From Stenotrophomonas sp. UBA2124 (GTDB lineage: Bacteria; Pseudomonadota; Gammaproteobacteria; Xanthomonadales; Xanthomonadaceae): a DNA stretch of 36,620 nt. A program made the translations under genes and the position numbers. Every line of letters begins with the position of its first letter. Positions within the stretch are counted from its first letter, which is position 1. The notes under the pieces were generated by a model that had not been told where the DNA came from, searched no databases, and was given only the letters and a program-made list of their open reading frames with translations. The DNA lies in NCBI GenBank assembly GCA_002329155.1, contig DCXY01000052.1, positions 1 through 36,620 on the forward strand, in the 5' to 3' direction. Shown here in pieces: positions 1 through 7,816 of this stretch.

Positions 1-20
1 ATCCCCGCGCAGGCGGGGAT
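1..20. terminator. Hairpin at the window edge, terminator-like
   Basis: A perfect 8-bp inverted repeat (ATCCCCGC / GCGGGGAT) with a four-base GCAG loop. It may end a gene that lies outside the window. No T tract is seen on either side, so the function is uncertain. The rest of 21-234 holds only short imperfect hairpins, such as CCCCAC / GTGGGG at 94-110, and no gene. Confidence 0.3.
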
Positions 21-206
21 CGGGGTGGAGGTAGTTGCCGCTCGCCGTCCGGCCAACATCGGAAACGCAGTAGGCGTATTGTCGTAGTGTCATCCCCACA
101 AGGCGTGGGGTCCCGGGGCTCCGTCGCCAGCGCGCAGCGTTGCGGCGGAGGCCCGCTGAACCCGCCGTCAGTGTCTGCAGGCCGCAGGCAATGGCGGCAA
201 GCGTGA

Positions 207-224
207 TTCCCGTAGTGGCGGGAA
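207..224 (+). promoter_or_regulatory. Hairpin covering the ferredoxin ribosome binding site
   Basis: Six-base arms TTCCCG and CGGGAA enclose the loop TAGTGG. The right arm overlaps the only purine-rich stretch (GGGAAG, about 220-225) that could act as Shine-Dalgarno for the ATG at 235. If it folds in the mRNA it would hide the ribosome binding site. Seen directly as sequence symmetry; any regulatory effect is inference. Confidence 0.25.
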
Positions 225-234
225 GACAGCCAGA

Positions 235-513
235 ATGTCCCTGAAAATCAATGAGCTCTGCGTCAACTGCGACGTCTGCGAGCCGGCCTGTCCCAACCAG
301 GCGATATCCATGGGCGAGACGATCTACGTGATCGACCCGGCCCGCTGCACCGAATGCGTCGGCCATTTCGATGAGCCGCAATGCGTGGTGGTGTGTCCGG
401 TGGAGTGCATCGACCCGGACCCGGACATTCCCGAAAGCCATGACCAGCTGCTGGCCAAACTGATGGGCCTGCAGCGTGACCATCCTGAACTGTACGAACC
501 GGAGAGCCCGTAG
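235..513 (+). CDS. YfhL-type 2[4Fe-4S] ferredoxin
   Basis: A 92-residue cytoplasmic electron carrier. The first cluster motif is C9-x2-C12-x2-C15-x3-C19-P, and the second is C38-x2-C41-x8-C50-x3-C54-P with a further C58. The long gap between the second and third cysteines of the second motif, and the C-terminal extension after residue 60, are hallmarks of the Allochromatium-type ferredoxins that include YfhL. These have very low redox potentials; the physiological partner is generally unknown. The gene ends two bases before the ggt start, so the two may be cotranscribed, although no functional link is obvious. A hairpin overlaps its ribosome binding site. Family assignment is firm, precise role is not. 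Confidence 0.92.
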   Translation: MSLKINELCVNCDVCEPACPNQAISMGETIYVIDPARCTECVGHFDEPQCVVVCPVECIDPDPDIPESHDQLLAKLMGLQRDHPELYEPESP

Positions 514-515
514 GC

Positions 516-2258
516 ATGAAACCCATTGCCCGTTCCCTGCTGTTGTTTGCGCTGGTGCTGAGCCCCGTTGCCTGGGCCGCCGACGCACCGCAGCAGCGTG
601 CCACCCATCCTGATGGCGCGGCCATCGCCAGTGGCCATAAGCTGGCCACCGATGCCGGCATGGAGATCCTGGCCAAGGGCGGCAATGCCTTCGATGCGGC
701 GGTGGCGGTGTCCTCGACGCTGGCGGTGGTGGAGCCCATCAGCTCCGGCCTGGGTGGTGGCGGCTTTTTCCTGCTGCACGACGCAAAGACCGGCAAGGAC
801 GTGATGCTGGATGCACGCGAGACCGCGCCCGAATCGGCCACGCCCGAGCAGTTCCTGGACAAGAAGGGCGACCTTGACCGCGACCGTTCGGTCAACGGCC
901 CGTGGTCTGCGGGCATTCCCGGCCTGCCGGCGGCGCTGGCGCAGCTGGCCCGCGACCATGGCCGCCTGCCGCTGAAGGATTCGCTGGCACCGGCCATCCG
1001 CGTGGCCACCGAGGGCTTCCCGGTATATGCGCGCATGGCCCGTGGCTATGCTTCGCGTGCCGAGGTGATGGAGCGTTACCCCGGCACCCGTGAGGTCTAC
1101 CTGCGCAACGGCAAGCCGATTGCCGAAGGCGACATCTTCAAGCAGCCGGAACTGGCCCACACCCTGCAGCTGCTGGCCGACAAGGGCTTCGATGGCTTCT
1201 ACAAGGGCGAGACCGGCCGCAAGCTGCTGGCTGGTGTGAAGCAGGCCGGTGGCCGCTGGACCGCCGAGGAGCTGGCTGGTTACGCGGTCAAGACCCGCGA
1301 GCCCATCGTCTTCAACTACCGCGACTGGAAGATCACCACCGCATCGCCGCCGTCCTCCGGTGGCATCGCGCTGGCATCGATGCTGCAGATCCTGGAAGGC
1401 TGGGACCTGAAGAAGATGGATGCCGCCCACCGCACCCATCTGGTGGTGGAGGCCATGCGCCGCGCCTACCGTGACCGAACCTTCTTCCTGGGCGACCCGG
1501 ATTTCGTGGACATCCCGCAGAAGGTGCTGACCAGCCACGACTACGCCCAGGGCCTGCGCGCCACCATCCATCCGGAGAAGGCCACGCCGAGCGACATGCT
1601 GTCCGGCAACCCGACCCCGCTGGAGGACGACGAGACCACCCACTTCTCGATCATCGACGCCGAGGGTAACCGCGTGGGCGGCACCCAGACCGTCAATCTG
1701 CTGTACGGCTCAGGCCTGATTCCGGCAGGCACCGGCGTGCTGCTGAACAACGAGATGGACGACTTCGCGCTCAAGCCCGGCACCCCCAACGCCTTTGGCG
1801 TGATGGGCTACGAGGCCAATGCGCCGAAGAAGGGCAAGCGCATGCTCAGCTCGATGACGCCCACCTTCATGGAGAACGATGACAAGGTCATCGTGATCGG
1901 CACCCCGGGCGGCAGCCGCATCATCACCATGGTGCTGCTGGGCATCCTGGGCTACGACGACGGGCTGACCGCACAGCAGGTTGCCGCGCTGCCGCGTTAC
2001 CACCATCAGTGGCTGCCCGACGAGATCGGCGCCGAAGACGGCGCCTTCGACGCGGAGACCGCCAGGCAGCTGCAGGCGATGGGTCACAAGATCGACCTGC
2101 CGGGCGATGTCGCCGCCGGTGGCCGCGGTTCCAGCCATGTATGGGGCAACCTGCAGACCGTGGAGTGGGACCGCCGCAGCAATACCCTCAGCGGCGGCAC
2201 CGACCCCCGCAACCCGGTGGGCAGCGCCGAGGTCAGCAAGGCCGCCAAGGCCAACTGA
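516..2258 (+). CDS. ggt: Gamma-glutamyltransferase, periplasmic
   Basis: A 580-residue Ntn-hydrolase that hydrolyses or transfers the gamma-glutamyl group of glutathione and related peptides. Residues 1-21 form a signal peptide ending around AWA-A, so it acts in the periplasm. The precursor is expected to cleave itself before Thr374 in the motif TTHFS, giving a large and a small subunit with that Thr as nucleophile. GGGFFLL near residue 81, LSSMTPT near 444 and GTPGGSRI near 462 match the conserved substrate-site blocks of the family. Length is typical of bacterial enzymes. The gene starts two bases after the ferredoxin stop and is followed by a strong terminator at 2281-2306. Confidence 0.95.
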   Translation: MKPIARSLLLFALVLSPVAWAADAPQQRATHPDGAAIASGHKLATDAGMEILAKGGNAFDAAVAVSSTLAVVEPISSGLGGGGFFLLHDAKTGKDVMLDARETAPESATPEQFLDKKGDLDRDRSVNGPWSAGIPGLPAALAQLARDHGRLPLKDSLAPAIRVATEGFPVYARMARGYASRAEVMERYPGTREVYLRNGKPIAEGDIFKQPELAHTLQLLADKGFDGFYKGETGRKLLAGVKQAGGRWTAEELAGYAVKTREPIVFNYRDWKITTASPPSSGGIALASMLQILEGWDLKKMDAAHRTHLVVEAMRRAYRDRTFFLGDPDFVDIPQKVLTSHDYAQGLRATIHPEKATPSDMLSGNPTPLEDDETTHFSIIDAEGNRVGGTQTVNLLYGSGLIPAGTGVLLNNEMDDFALKPGTPNAFGVMGYEANAPKKGKRMLSSMTPTFMENDDKVIVIGTPGGSRIITMVLLGILGYDDGLTAQQVAALPRYHHQWLPDEIGAEDGAFDAETARQLQAMGHKIDLPGDVAAGGRGSSHVWGNLQTVEWDRRSNTLSGGTDPRNPVGSAEVSKAAKAN

Positions 2259-2280
2259 TCGCAGGAAGGTTGAGTACCGG

Positions 2281-2306
2281 AAAACCCCGCTTTCGAGCGG
2301 GGTTTT
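2281..2306 (+). terminator. Rho-independent terminator of ggt
   Basis: Perfect 11-bp stem AAAACCCCGCT / AGCGGGGTTTT with a TTCG loop, 22 bases after the ggt stop. The right arm ends in four T followed by CCTTT. This is a textbook intrinsic terminator, and the A-rich left arm could also let it work on the other strand. Confidence 0.85.
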
Positions 2307-2378
2307 CCTTTAAGGGGGAGTGCCGGCCGGCTGCCGGTTCTGCGGGCCGTGTTACCCCGCTTTCCCATGACCAATGTC

Positions 2379-2409
2379 TTGCGAATATTTAACGCGGGGC
2401 GGTTAGAAT
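2379..2409 (+). promoter_or_regulatory. Candidate promoter giving a leaderless mRNA for the MBL-fold gene
   Basis: TTGCGA at 2379-2384 and TAGAAT at 2404-2409 are separated by 19 bases. The -10 element ends 6 bases before the ATG at 2416, so transcription would begin at or next to the start codon. There is no Shine-Dalgarno sequence before this ATG, which agrees with a leaderless transcript. The spacing is longer than ideal, so the -35 element is the weaker half of the call. Confidence 0.4.
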
Positions 2410-2415
2410 TTTCGT

Positions 2416-3309
2416 ATGAAACTATGGTCGATCCGCGGTAACACCCAGAAGCTTGATGGCGGTGCGATGTTCGGCAACGCGCCCCGTGCGTTGTGGGAAA
2501 AATGGTCGCAGCCGGACGAGCTCAATCGCATCGAGCTTGCCTGCCGGGCCTTGCTCGCCAGTCCGCTGGGCGGCAAGACCGTGCTGTTCGAGACGGGCAT
2601 TGGTGCCTTTTTCGAGCCGAAACTGCGTGAGCGTTATGGCGTGCAGGAGCCGCGGCACATCCTGATGGATTCGCTGCGCGAAGCCGGCTTCGAGCACGAG
2701 GATATCGACGTGGTGGTGCTCAGCCACCTGCATTTCGACCATGCCGGCGGCCTGCTGGCACCGTGGTCGGAAGGCCGCGAGCCGGAACTGCTGTTCCCCA
2801 ACGCCACCTTCGTGGTGGGTGCCAGCCATTGGGAGCGCGCGCGTCATCCGCACCCGCGCGACCGGGCCAGCTTCATCCCGGAACTGCCGGGTCTGCTGGA
2901 GGCCAGCGGCCGGCTGGAAGTGGTATCGGGCGAATACTCCAGGGCACTGGGCGAATCCGTGCGTTTCAGTTTCAGTGATGGCCACACGCCGGGCCTGATG
3001 CTGGCCGAGATCGTCGGCCCCGAGCGGGTGGGCGACCAGTCACGCGGCGGCGTGGTGTTCTGCGCGGATCTGATCCCGGGGCGCTCGTGGGTGCATGTGC
3101 CCATCACCATGGGCTACGACCGCAACGCCGAACTGCTGATCGACGAGAAGCGCGCCTTTCTGGAAGACAAGCTCGCACGCAACGTGCACCTGTTCTTCAC
3201 CCACGACCCGCAGTGCGCGATGGCGCAGGTGGTGCGTGACGAGAAGGGGCGCTACGGCACCACGCACGAGGTGCCCGAGCTGAAGGCGCGGGTATTGGAA
3301 CCGGCCTGA
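2416..3309 (+). CDS. MBL-fold metallo-hydrolase
   Basis: A 297-residue protein without signal peptide. The metallo-beta-lactamase signature HLHFDH lies at residues 104-109, followed by a conserved GASHW and the metal-binding SDGHTPG near 188-194. A further FCADLIPG and a late FFTHDP complete the metal ligands of the fold. This points to a binuclear zinc hydrolase. The family covers lactonases, thioesterases and glyoxalase II-like enzymes, and no substrate can be read from sequence. The N terminus (KLWSIRGN with LDGGAMFGN) fits the start of close family members, supporting the ATG at 2416 even though no ribosome binding site precedes it. It converges on upp. Confidence 0.85.
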   Translation: MKLWSIRGNTQKLDGGAMFGNAPRALWEKWSQPDELNRIELACRALLASPLGGKTVLFETGIGAFFEPKLRERYGVQEPRHILMDSLREAGFEHEDIDVVVLSHLHFDHAGGLLAPWSEGREPELLFPNATFVVGASHWERARHPHPRDRASFIPELPGLLEASGRLEVVSGEYSRALGESVRFSFSDGHTPGLMLAEIVGPERVGDQSRGGVVFCADLIPGRSWVHVPITMGYDRNAELLIDEKRAFLEDKLARNVHLFFTHDPQCAMAQVVRDEKGRYGTTHEVPELKARVLEPA

Positions 3310-3318
3310 GTCCGGTGC

Positions 3319-3343
3319 GGCGCGGAAGGCTCGCTTCCGCGCC
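3319..3343. terminator. Shared terminator hairpin between the MBL-fold gene and upp
   Basis: Perfect 10-bp stem GGCGCGGAAG / CTTCCGCGCC with a five-base loop in the 48-bp gap between two convergent genes. No clear T tract follows on either strand, so it may work as a weak bidirectional terminator or only as an mRNA-stabilising 3' hairpin. Confidence 0.5.
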
Positions 3344-3357
3344 CTGAACGGAACGGC

Positions 3358-3990
3358 TCAGACCATCCGCGTGCCGAAGATGCGGTCGCCCGCATCGCCC
3401 AGGCCCGGCAGGATGTAGCCCTTTTCATTGAGCCGGTCGTCGATGGCGGCGGTATAGATTTCCACGTCCGGGTGCGCGGCCTCGACCGCCTTCAGGCCTT
3501 CCGGTGCGGCGACCAGGAAGATGCCCTTGATGCGGCGGGCGCCGGCACGCTTGAGCATGGCGATGGTGGCGATCAGGGTGCCGCCGGTGGCCAGCATCGG
3601 GTCCAGGATCAGCGCGTCACGCTCTTCCAGGCGGCCGGTCAGGCGCTCGAAGTAGGGCACCGGCTGCAGGGTTTCCTCATCGCGCTGCAGGCCCACCACG
3701 CTGACCCGCGCGGCGGGAATCAGTGACAGCACGCCGGTGAGCATGCCCAGCCCGGCGCGCAGGATAGGCACCACGGTGATCTTGGCGCCGGCGATGCGCT
3801 GCACCTGCACCGGCCCGGCCCAGCCGGCCATGGTGTGCGATTCGGTATCCAGATCGGCAGTGGCCTCGTAGGCCAGCAGGGTGCCCAGTTCGTTGACCAC
3901 TTCGCGGAAATCCTTGGTGCTCATGGCCGCATCGCGCAGCAGGCCGATCTTGTGCTGGACCAGGGGGTGGCGGACTTCGACGATTTTCAT
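3358..3990 (-). CDS. upp: Uracil phosphoribosyltransferase
   Basis: A 210-residue cytoplasmic salvage enzyme that makes UMP from uracil and PRPP. The PRPP loop LILDPMLATGGT is at residues 127-138 and the uracil-binding stretch YILPGLGDAGDRIFGT is at the C terminus, both intact. The start at 3990 gives MKIVEVRHP, the normal N terminus of the family; the open frame extends further upstream but the extra residues are not family-like. No Shine-Dalgarno precedes this ATG. A -10-like CATAGT (minus strand, 4003-3998) ends seven bases before it, so the mRNA may be leaderless. It is divergent from the TonB-receptor operon. Confidence 0.95.
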   Translation of the reverse strand: MKIVEVRHPLVQHKIGLLRDAAMSTKDFREVVNELGTLLAYEATADLDTESHTMAGWAGPVQVQRIAGAKITVVPILRAGLGMLTGVLSLIPAARVSVVGLQRDEETLQPVPYFERLTGRLEERDALILDPMLATGGTLIATIAMLKRAGARRIKGIFLVAAPEGLKAVEAAHPDVEIYTAAIDDRLNEKGYILPGLGDAGDRIFGTRMV

Positions 3991-4061
3991 GGGGGCAACT
4001 ATGCAAAGAAGAAGTGACAGTTTGCCCGTGGTCCGGTTCCACGGCCAGTGACAGTGCAACA

Positions 4062-4081
4062 TTACAGCTGTACGGCTGTAA
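4062..4081. promoter_or_regulatory. 20-bp near-perfect palindrome between upp and the TonB-receptor operon
   Basis: TTACAGCTGTACGGCTGTAA is symmetric except at one mirrored pair of positions. It lies 61 bases upstream of the receptor start and 71 bases upstream of upp, so it could be an operator for either. A nearby GTGACAG at 4048-4054 followed by ATTACAG resembles two Pho-box half repeats on the opposite strand, but the half-site spacing is 13 rather than 11 bases. I therefore do not call a Pho box. Confidence 0.4.
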
Positions 4082-4142
4082 CTGGAGCGAAAGAAAGCGG
4101 ACATATCGTGCACACCCATCCTTTACATGTGTGGGTGATGAC

Positions 4143-6707
4143 GTGCGCAAGAGCATTATGGTGATGGCGGTGACGAGTGCGGTGGTGTATATGGCCACCG
4201 CGCCGGCAAAGGCCCAGCCGCTTGCACCGGATGGCTCGGCAACGGTGGGCGCCGCCGCAGCGGCAGCGGTGGATCTGGAGCGCATCGAGGTGCGTGCGCA
4301 GCTGGAAGCGCAGATCCGCGCGGTCGAGATCAAGCGTGATGCCAACGGAATCCAGGACGCGGTGGCATCCGACTCCATGGGTGACTACCCGGACATGAAC
4401 GTTGCCGAATCGCTGCAGCGCCTGCCCGGCGTCAGCGTCACCCGCGACCAGGGCGAGGGCCGGTTCGTGGTGGTGCGTGGCCTGGATGCGGCGTTGAACA
4501 GTGTGAGCATCGACGGCATCGCCATCGGCACCCCGGAGGACTCCTCGCGCGCGGCGCCGCTGGACGTGATTCCCACCGATTCCACCGAGCGCCTGCGCGT
4601 GGTCAAGTCGGCCACCCCGGACATGCCCGGCGACGCCATTGGTGGCAGCGTGGTGGTGGAGTCTGCATCGGCCTTCGACCGCGATGGCCGCTCGCTGAAG
4701 GGCAAGCTCGAGGGCAGCCACCAGCAGCTCTCGGGCGAGACCAGCCCCAAGGCCGCCTTCAATTACAGCGAAGTGTTCAACGACACCTTCGGCGTGGCGC
4801 TGGGCGTGAACTATCAGAAGCGTACGTTCGAGTTGGACAACACCGAGGTGGCCTACGACAAGTACGACGATGCCAAGCCGGATGACCTGGTGGCCACCGA
4901 ACTGCAGCACCGCAAGTACAGCATCGAGCGCGAGCGCGCCGGCGCCAACCTCAACTTCGACTGGCGCCCGGATGCGGACAACCGTTACTACCTGCGCACC
5001 CTCTACAGCCGTTTCGACGATGCCGAAACCCGCCAGCGCGTGGTGTTTGGCCTGGAGGATGGCGAGCTCAAGCCGCTGGGCAACGGCCGCTTCCGGTGGG
5101 ACGAGCTGCCGGCCGAGGCCATCAGCAAGCGCCTGCGCTACCGCACCAAGGAAGAGAACACCTTTGCCGCCAGCATGGGGGGTGAGAACCGCCTCACCAG
5201 CGCCGTGCTGGATTACCGCGTGGGCTACACCAAGACCCGTGAACGCGTGAACGATGAGATAGAGGCGCGCTTCAAGAACAGTGGCGACGAGCTGACTGCC
5301 ACGGTGGACCAGACCACCGGCATCCCGGGCCTGTCGCTGAGCAGCGACCGCTGGATGGACAACGCCAACTACAAGTTCGACCGCGTGATCCTCTCGCCCA
5401 AGCAGGTGGATGACAGTGAGCGCAGCGCACAAGCCAATATCCGCTTCGACGCTGACAACGCCAGCTACAAGTTCGGCGTGCTGGGGCGCTGGCGCGAGCG
5501 TAAGGTCAATGTCGATGAAGTGGACCTGCGCAAGGGCCCGGCACCACTGCTGACCACGTTCAACGGCAAGACGGTGCGCCATCGCGGCGGCCCGCTGGGG
5601 CAGGGCATGAGCTCGGCGGAAATGCGCAGATGGTGGGCCGCCAACGCCAGCAAGTTCAGTGAGCGCACCAAGGAAGCCGTGGGCAATGCGATGGTGTCGC
5701 TGGAAGAGGACTACACCGCCAGCGAGGACATCCTGGCGGCCTACGCCATGGGCACCTGGGACATCGGTGGCCTGCGTGTCATCGGCGGCGTGCGTGTGGA
5801 GAACACCCAGTTCGACGCCACCGGCAACGCCGTGGACGTGGCACCTGATGGCAAAACCATCACCGTTACTCCGCGCCGGGCCAGCAGCAGCTACACCAGC
5901 GTGCTGCCGGGCCTGCACCTGCGCTACGACACCCAGAACAACTGGGTGCTGCGCGGCTCGGCAAACAAGAGCATCGCGCGCCCGTCCTTCGGTGATGTAT
6001 CGCCGCGGCTCTCGACCAACCGCGACGACATGGAAGTGCGCGTCGGCAACCCGCAGCTGGACCCGTACGAATCCACCAACGTGGACCTGTCCTTCGAGCG
6101 TTACCTGGGCGAGACCGGCATCGTGTCGCTGGGCCTGTTCAACAAGTCCATCGATGGCTACATCGTGGAAACCTTCAGCAAGACAGATCCGCAGTTCCCG
6201 GGTTTTGATGTCACCCGTTCCATCAACGGCGACAAGGCCACCGTGCACGGCGCAGAGTTCAACTGGCAGCAGCAGCTGGCCTTCCTGCCCGGCGCATGGT
6301 CCGGCCTGCTGCTCGGTGCCAGCGGCACCTGGCTGGATACCGCTTTCGACCCGGGCATCGCGGACCGCAGCAAGGATGACTTCACCCTGCCGCGTGCCTC
6401 CAAGCACGTCTACAGCGCACATGTCGGCTATGAGTGGGGCGGCTTCAGCACCCGTCTGGCTGGCGTGTACCGCAGCGAGTACCTGGACAGCATCGGCGAC
6501 AGCAAGGCGTTCGATATCTACGTCGCGCCGCATACCCAGCTGGATTTCAGCCTGGACTACAAGTTCAGCAAGAACGTGAGCATGTACCTGGAGGCTTCCA
6601 ACCTGCTGGACGAGCCGCTGGAGCTGTACCAGGGCGTGCGCTCGCGCACCCTGCAGAACGAAGAATACGGCCGCACCTACGCAGTTGGCCTGAAGGTGGC
6701 CCTGTGA
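4143..6707 (+). CDS. TonB-dependent outer-membrane receptor, first gene of a phosphatase operon
   Basis: An 854-residue receptor starting at GTG 4143. This start gives a good signal peptide (residues 1-24, ending APAKA), while the longer open frame would bury it. The plug domain occupies roughly residues 60-200 with MNVAESLQRLPGVSVTRDQG, RFVVVRGL and the block GDAIGGSVVVES; the rest is the 22-strand beta barrel. It would bind a large solute at the cell surface and import it using TonB-ExbBD energy. The last residue is Leu rather than the usual aromatic. The stop overlaps the start of the phytase-like gene (GTGA), which suggests an organic-phosphate ligand. Other ligands remain possible. Confidence 0.88.
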   Translation: MRKSIMVMAVTSAVVYMATAPAKAQPLAPDGSATVGAAAAAAVDLERIEVRAQLEAQIRAVEIKRDANGIQDAVASDSMGDYPDMNVAESLQRLPGVSVTRDQGEGRFVVVRGLDAALNSVSIDGIAIGTPEDSSRAAPLDVIPTDSTERLRVVKSATPDMPGDAIGGSVVVESASAFDRDGRSLKGKLEGSHQQLSGETSPKAAFNYSEVFNDTFGVALGVNYQKRTFELDNTEVAYDKYDDAKPDDLVATELQHRKYSIERERAGANLNFDWRPDADNRYYLRTLYSRFDDAETRQRVVFGLEDGELKPLGNGRFRWDELPAEAISKRLRYRTKEENTFAASMGGENRLTSAVLDYRVGYTKTRERVNDEIEARFKNSGDELTATVDQTTGIPGLSLSSDRWMDNANYKFDRVILSPKQVDDSERSAQANIRFDADNASYKFGVLGRWRERKVNVDEVDLRKGPAPLLTTFNGKTVRHRGGPLGQGMSSAEMRRWWAANASKFSERTKEAVGNAMVSLEEDYTASEDILAAYAMGTWDIGGLRVIGGVRVENTQFDATGNAVDVAPDGKTITVTPRRASSSYTSVLPGLHLRYDTQNNWVLRGSANKSIARPSFGDVSPRLSTNRDDMEVRVGNPQLDPYESTNVDLSFERYLGETGIVSLGLFNKSIDGYIVETFSKTDPQFPGFDVTRSINGDKATVHGAEFNWQQQLAFLPGAWSGLLLGASGTWLDTAFDPGIADRSKDDFTLPRASKHVYSAHVGYEWGGFSTRLAGVYRSEYLDSIGDSKAFDIYVAPHTQLDFSLDYKFSKNVSMYLEASNLLDEPLELYQGVRSRTLQNEEYGRTYAVGLKVAL

Positions 6708-7816
6708 GAAAGATACTGATTGCTGCTTCCATTGCCCTGGTGCTGGGCGCCTGTCAGCCTGGCCTCAAGGCTACCCAGCCGGTCAGCGCCGACGACATCG
6801 CCGAAGGCGCGGCACTGCCGGCGGCCAGGCGCATCAGCGAAGCGTTCAAGACGCCGATGACGCCGGATGACAACATCGACTCGCCGGCCAGCTGGCGCAG
6901 CGCCGATGGCAAGGTGTGGCTGATGGCCACCGCCAAGGCCACCGACAAGCTGGTGGTGTATGACGGGCAGACCGGCCAGCACCTGCGTGATGTCGGCAGC
7001 ACGGGCACCGCGCTGGGCCAGTTCGACCGCCCCAACGGCATCGCCGTGAGCGGCGACCTGGTGTTCATCGTGGAGCGCGACAACCATCGCGTGCAGGTGC
7101 TGCATCTGCCCGACTTCAAGCCGCTGGGCGTGTTTGCCGCCAATGACCTGAAGAAGCCCTATGGCCTGTGGGTGAACCCGGCGCAGAGCGGTGGCTACGA
7201 TCTTTACGTCACCGACTCCTATCACGACGGTGAGGACGCGCAGGGCAACGACATCCTGCCGCCGCTGTCGCGCCTGAACCAGCGCGTGCGCCGCTACCAC
7301 GTCACCGTCGGCGCTGCCGGCGTACAGGCAGAACTGGTGCGCAGCATCGGCGACAGCAGCGAGAAGGGTGCGCTGCGCGTGGTCGAATCCATCTGGGGTG
7401 ACCCGGCCAACGACCGCCTGATGATTGCCGAGGAAGACGAAACCTACGCCAGCGAGTTCAAGGTCTACACGCTGGCTGGCGATTTCACCGGCAACACGTT
7501 TGGCCGTGGCATGTTCAAGGCCCAGGCCGAAGGCGTGACGCTGCGTACCTGCGGCACCGGTGGCTGGTGGATCACCACCGAGCAGGACAAGCACCGCAGC
7601 ATCTTCCACCTGTTCGACCGCAGGACGCTGGCGCATGTGGGAGCCTTCCATGGCGACCTGGTGGCCAATACCGACGGCATCTGGAACAGCCAGCAACCAT
7701 CGGCGCGCTTCCCTCAGGGCGCGCTGTACGCGGTGCATGACGATCAGGGCGTGGTGGCCTTTGATTGGCGTGACATCGCCAGGGCGTTGTCGCTGCCGCA
7801 AGACTGCGCGAAATGA
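6704..7816 (+). CDS. Beta-propeller phytase-like lipoprotein
   Basis: A 370-residue protein starting at GTG 6704, which overlaps the receptor stop. The N terminus MRKILIAASIALVLGAC is a lipoprotein signal with lipobox LGAC; Cys17 would be lipidated, and Gln at +2 predicts the outer membrane. The mature part resembles beta-propeller (3-)phytases: D-x2-D-x-P-A-x-W near the start, KLVVYDGQTGQ, MIAEED in the middle, and NTDGIW then FPQGALYAVHDDQG near the C terminus. Such enzymes release phosphate from inositol hexakisphosphate with calcium. Several acidic ligands differ from the Bacillus enzymes and PNGIAV has an NHL-like look, so it may act on another substrate or only bind one. Gene context favours a phosphate role. 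Confidence 0.7.
   Translation: MRKILIAASIALVLGACQPGLKATQPVSADDIAEGAALPAARRISEAFKTPMTPDDNIDSPASWRSADGKVWLMATAKATDKLVVYDGQTGQHLRDVGSTGTALGQFDRPNGIAVSGDLVFIVERDNHRVQVLHLPDFKPLGVFAANDLKKPYGLWVNPAQSGGYDLYVTDSYHDGEDAQGNDILPPLSRLNQRVRRYHVTVGAAGVQAELVRSIGDSSEKGALRVVESIWGDPANDRLMIAEEDETYASEFKVYTLAGDFTGNTFGRGMFKAQAEGVTLRTCGTGGWWITTEQDKHRSIFHLFDRRTLAHVGAFHGDLVANTDGIWNSQQPSARFPQGALYAVHDDQGVVAFDWRDIARALSLPQDCAK

Noticed and set aside
4048..4067. A Pho box upstream of the TonB-receptor operon
   Set aside because: Two half-sites resembling CTGTCAC and CTGTAAT exist on the minus strand, but their starts are 13 bases apart instead of 11, and a third half is absent. Not strong enough to call.
3991..4142. N-terminal extensions of upp and of the TonB receptor across their shared upstream region
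   Set aside because: Both frames stay open here, but family N termini begin at 3990 and 4143, and the receptor's signal peptide starts only at 4143.
4062..6533. An 823-codon minus-strand open frame opposite the TonB receptor
   Set aside because: Rich in His, Val and Ala with no domain; it mirrors the codon bias of the receptor gene, which is clearly real.
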